The notes under the pieces are model-generated. The model was not told the DNA's origin. It made no database searches and worked only from the letters and a program-made list of their open reading frames with translations. Source: Quadrisphaera setariae (GTDB taxonomy: Bacteria > Actinomycetota > Actinomycetes > Actinomycetales > Quadrisphaeraceae). From it: 64,000 nt of DNA. The DNA lies in assembly GCF_008041935.1 (NCBI RefSeq), contig NZ_VKAC01000016.1:31804-95803 (forward strand). Direction: 5' to 3'. Positions within the stretch are counted from its first letter, which is position 1, and the number at the start of each line of letters is the position of its first letter. Made by a program: the position numbers and the translations under genes. Positions 61,787 through 64,000 of the stretch are shown here, piece after piece.

Positions 61787-62268
61787 GCGCGCCCCGCCTC
61801 ACCGGCCTGCCGCTGGTCACCGCGCTCAGCGCCCTGGCGCTGGGCTGCTGGCTGGCGAGCACGGGCACCACCCGGGCGGAGCTGAGCAGCACGGCCGTGG
61901 TCCGCGCGAGCGTCTCCGCAGGGACGTGGAGCACACCCCCTGAGCACCACCCGACGGCCACACCGACGGCCACATCGACGGACGCGCTGTCCGCGGCGCA
62001 GCGACCACCAGCGGCGGATGCACCCGAGCAGGCGCAGTCATCTCCACCGACGCACACACGGGCGCCATCGGTCACGCCGACCCGCGAGCCGTCAGCGACA
62101 CCGCCGTCAGGCCGCACGCCATCAGCTCCGCCCTCGAGCGCCGCCTCGACGTCCACCGCCGCGCCTCCGCCCGCCGAGACCACGCCCGGGGCGTCGACCG
62201 CCTCGACGGCCGCACCGCCGTCGTCGTCCCCAGACCCCTCCGAGACGGCCACCGCGCCGGCGCCGTGA
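61783..62268 (+). CDS. Exported Ser/Thr/Pro-rich protein of SipW operon
   Basis: A 161-aa protein. A signal segment LPLVTALSALALGCWLASTG ends near TTRAELSSTAVV, again SipW-like. The rest (from about residue 50) is a low-complexity Ser/Thr/Pro chain (TPTATSTD, APPPAETTP) typical of wall-spanning or glycosylated stalks. The ATG overlaps the peptidase stop as ATGA, so it belongs to the same operon and is a likely second substrate. Confidence 0.75.
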   Translation: MSAPRLTGLPLVTALSALALGCWLASTGTTRAELSSTAVVRASVSAGTWSTPPEHHPTATPTATSTDALSAAQRPPAADAPEQAQSSPPTHTRAPSVTPTREPSATPPSGRTPSAPPSSAASTSTAAPPPAETTPGASTASTAAPPSSSPDPSETATAPAP

Positions 62269-62275
62269 GGCGCGG

Positions 62276-62539
62276 TCAGCCGCCGGCGAAAGGCGGCAGG
62301 ACGTCGACCTGCAGGCGCTGCCCACCGGCGGGGGCCGCGAGCACCGCGCCGCGGTCGCGGACGGCCACCTCGTCGGCCAGGAGGCTGGCGACCTCCAGCA
62401 CCGGCACCAGGCGGGGGTGCCGCTGGGCGAGCGCGGTGACGAGCTGCGCGGCCGTGGCGCCGTCGTCGACCTCCACCAGCTCCTCGTCGATCCCGGCGGC
62501 GGCGGCCGCACCTGCGAAGTAGCGCACCTGCAGCTCCAC
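62276..62539 (-). CDS. moaD: Molybdopterin synthase small subunit MoaD
   Basis: An 87-aa ubiquitin-like protein starting VELQVRYFAGAAAAAGID and ending VDVLPPFAGG. The terminal Gly-Gly is adenylated and turned into a thiocarboxylate that donates sulfur to the pterin through MoaE. GTG 62539 lies one nt after the moaA stop, so moaA-moaD are one operon. ThiS-like proteins look similar, but the context with moaA settles it. Confidence 0.92.
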   Translation of the reverse strand: MELQVRYFAGAAAAAGIDEELVEVDDGATAAQLVTALAQRHPRLVPVLEVASLLADEVAVRDRGAVLAAPAGGQRLQVDVLPPFAGG

Positions 62540-62540
62540 C

Positions 62541-63710
62541 TCAGCCGCCGATCGCGCTCATCGGGCGGGTGGGGCGCTGCCCGAAGCCCACCGCGGCCGG
62601 GTCGTCGCTGCCGTGCCCGGCGACCTTGCCCCACATGGCGCCGCGCCAGGCGTCGGCCACCTGCTCGTCGGTCGCGCCGGAGCGCAGGAGTGCGCGCAGG
62701 TCGTGCTCGCGGGAGCCGAACAGGCACTCGCGCACCTGCCCGTCGGCGGTCAGGCGGGTGCGGTCGCAGTCGGCGCAGAACGGGCGCGTCACCGAGGCGA
62801 TGACACCCACCGTGCCGAGGGCCTCGCCGTCCGAGGGCGCGCCGGAACTGTCGAGGCGGCGCACGTGCCACAGCTCGGCGGGAGAGGAGCCGCGCACCGA
62901 GCTCGGCTCGGGCTGCAGTCCGAAGCGCGCGGCCAACGAGGCGAGCACCTCGGCGGCGTCGACCATCTGCGAGCGGTCCCACGCGCCGTGCGGGTCCAGC
63001 GGCATCTGCTCGATGAAGCGCAGCTGGTAGCCCTCGTGCAGGGCCCACTCGAGCAGGTCCGGGGCCTCGTCGTCGTTGACGCCGCGCAGGAGGACCGCGT
63101 TGACCTTGACGGGACCGAGCCCCGCGTCGGCAGCGGCCCGCAGGCCGGCGAGGACGTCGCCGAGCCGGTCGCGGTGGGTGATCTGCGCGAAGCGCTCGGC
63201 CCGGAGGGTGTCGAGGGAGGCGTTGACGCGGGTCAGACCAGCGGAGGCCAGGGCGGCGGCCCGGCGCTCCAGGCCGAGGGCGTTGGTGGTCAGCGACGTC
63301 TCGGGTGCACGACCGTCAGCGGTGCGCAGCGCGGAGGTGGCGGCCACGATCCGCTCCAGGCCCTTGCGCAGCAGCGGCTCACCGCCGGTGAAGCGGACCT
63401 CGTCGACGCCGAGGTGCTCCACGGCGACGGTGATGAGGCGGACGACCTCGTCGTCGCTGAGGAGCTGGCTCGCCGGGGTCCAGTCGAGGCCCTCCGGCGG
63501 CATGCAGTACGTGCACCGCAGGTTGCAGCGGTCCGTGAGGCTCACGCGCAGGTCCGTGGCGGTGCGGCCGTGCTTGTCGAGCAGCCCGGGCGCTGATGCG
63601 ACGGGCGGGCGGTCAGCGGGCAGGGGAGTGATGAGGTCAGCTGCGGCCGGGCCACCGCTCCCGGTCGGCGCGGCGCTGCGCAGCCGGGGGATGCCGAGGG
63701 CGACGCTCAC
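62541..63710 (-). CDS. moaA: GTP 3',8-cyclase MoaA
   Basis: A 389-aa radical-SAM enzyme making the first intermediate of molybdopterin from GTP. The N-terminal cluster motif is DRCNLRCTYCMPPEG (CxxxCxxC), with GGEPLLRKGL behind it. The C-terminal second cluster uses FCADCDRTRLTADGQVRECLF. The protein ends in Gly-Gly, needed for activity in the family. An extra 45 residues precede the domain. GTG 63710 start. Confidence 0.95.
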   Translation of the reverse strand: MSVALGIPRLRSAAPTGSGGPAAADLITPLPADRPPVASAPGLLDKHGRTATDLRVSLTDRCNLRCTYCMPPEGLDWTPASQLLSDDEVVRLITVAVEHLGVDEVRFTGGEPLLRKGLERIVAATSALRTADGRAPETSLTTNALGLERRAAALASAGLTRVNASLDTLRAERFAQITHRDRLGDVLAGLRAAADAGLGPVKVNAVLLRGVNDDEAPDLLEWALHEGYQLRFIEQMPLDPHGAWDRSQMVDAAEVLASLAARFGLQPEPSSVRGSSPAELWHVRRLDSSGAPSDGEALGTVGVIASVTRPFCADCDRTRLTADGQVRECLFGSREHDLRALLRSGATDEQVADAWRGAMWGKVAGHGSDDPAAVGFGQRPTRPMSAIGG

Positions 63711-63909
63711 CGCACCAGCCTAGGTCGCGTCATCGCCAGGGTCCGCTCGGCGAGGGGCCGTGCGGTGCAGCGGGGCTCGGCCGGCGCGGCTCCCAGGGGC
63801 GCGTGGAGGTCGCCGACGCAGTGGAGTGCGTCAGCATCCGGCAGGACCAGCAGGAGGATGCCTCGAGCCGCTCAAGCGCAGGTCACAGGCACACCAGGAC
63901 TTGTTGATC

Positions 63910-63923
63910 CGAACACCTGTACG
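63910..63923 (+). promoter_or_regulatory. LexA/SOS-box-like site
   Basis: CGAAC-ACCT-GTACG differs by one base from the actinobacterial SOS box CGAAC-N4-GTTCG. It lies between a possible -35 (TTGTTG, 63901) and the -10 TAAGAT (63925), where a repressor would block polymerase. Confidence 0.5.
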
Positions 63924-63924
63924 G

Positions 63925-63930
63925 TAAGAT
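63925..63930 (+). promoter_or_regulatory. -10 element for final gene
   Basis: TAAGAT ends 7 nt before ATG 63938; leaderless pattern, and one of the closest matches to TATAAT in the window. Confidence 0.55.
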
Positions 63931-63937
63931 CACGAGC

Positions 63938-64000
63938 ATGAGCGAGGTGGATGAGCGCCCCCAGGAGACGCCGCCACCTGCCCCCACCACCCCAGGAACC
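63938..64000 (+). CDS. Start of unknown gene, cut by window end
   Basis: Only the first 21 codons are present (MSEVDERPQETPPPAPTTPG...), a Pro/Thr/Glu-rich, probably disordered N-terminus. Family cannot be told. A good -10 and a LexA-like box precede it, so DNA-damage control is possible. Confidence 0.55.
   Translation, partial: MSEVDERPQETPPPAPTTPGT

Overview
The window is 64 kb of very GC-rich DNA with dense, bidirectional coding, many GTG starts, many 4-nt GTGA/ATGA overlaps and many apparently leaderless genes. Gene content (DUF3263 next to a VirR-like LytR_C protein, csp and a CIRCE-controlled groEL2-type chaperonin; F420-type oxidoreductase; DivIVA-like coiled-coil proteins; PnuC-NadR) points to an actinobacterium. 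A member of the Kineosporia/Kineococcus/Quadrisphaera area is plausible, but I cannot prove it from this DNA. I see no tRNA, rRNA, CRISPR array, transposase or phage gene, so this looks like ordinary chromosome carrying accessory catabolic clusters.

Layout. 1-6 kb: a DUF1810 gene, a 44-aa basic ORF, and a LysR-divergent cluster (FAD amine oxidase, HglS-like 2-oxoadipate dioxygenase, ALDH7-type dehydrogenase) that reads as a lysine/pipecolate degradation route. 6-9.6 kb: a protein with three cold-shock domains, an APC permease and an SDR. 9.6-17.8 kb (minus): a seven-gene, overlap-coupled operon, pnuC-nadR-MoxR ATPase-unknown-metallopeptidase/VWA-unknown-adenylate-forming ligase. 17.8-19.7 kb: LLM oxidoreductase and aldo/keto reductase. 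19.7-22.2 kb (minus): a 76-aa acidic repeat peptide, a JmjC oxygenase and a sucraseferredoxin-like protein; this is my best candidate for an undescribed module. 22.3-25.3 kb: PAS-GAF-PP2C phosphatase, YeiH transporter, small membrane protein. 25.3-26 kb: a SAM riboswitch in front of a lone flavin reductase. 26-30.8 kb: two long coiled-coil proteins, a GDSL hydrolase and uracil-DNA glycosylase. 30.8-34.3 kb: DUF3263, VirR-like protein, csp, groEL.

34.3-56.5 kb is a carbohydrate island. LacI plus an ABC importer lies divergent to a GH2 beta-galactosidase, with two LacI-type operators between them. An ECF sigma/membrane partner pair follows. Next come PfkB kinase, DeoR, GH4 glycosidase and a phosphodiesterase. 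Then DeoR, GH38 alpha-mannosidase and GH29 alpha-L-fucosidase lie divergent to a second ABC importer, suggesting use of mannose/fucose glycans. Neither importer has its own ATPase gene, so both probably share a distant MsiK-type ATPase.

56.5-64 kb holds molybdenum-cofactor genes (a DUF4031-MobA fusion, moaE, moaD, moaA), interrupted by a two-component system and a SipW-type signal peptidase set between two exported proteins. The window ends in the first 21 codons of a gene with a LexA-like box in its promoter.
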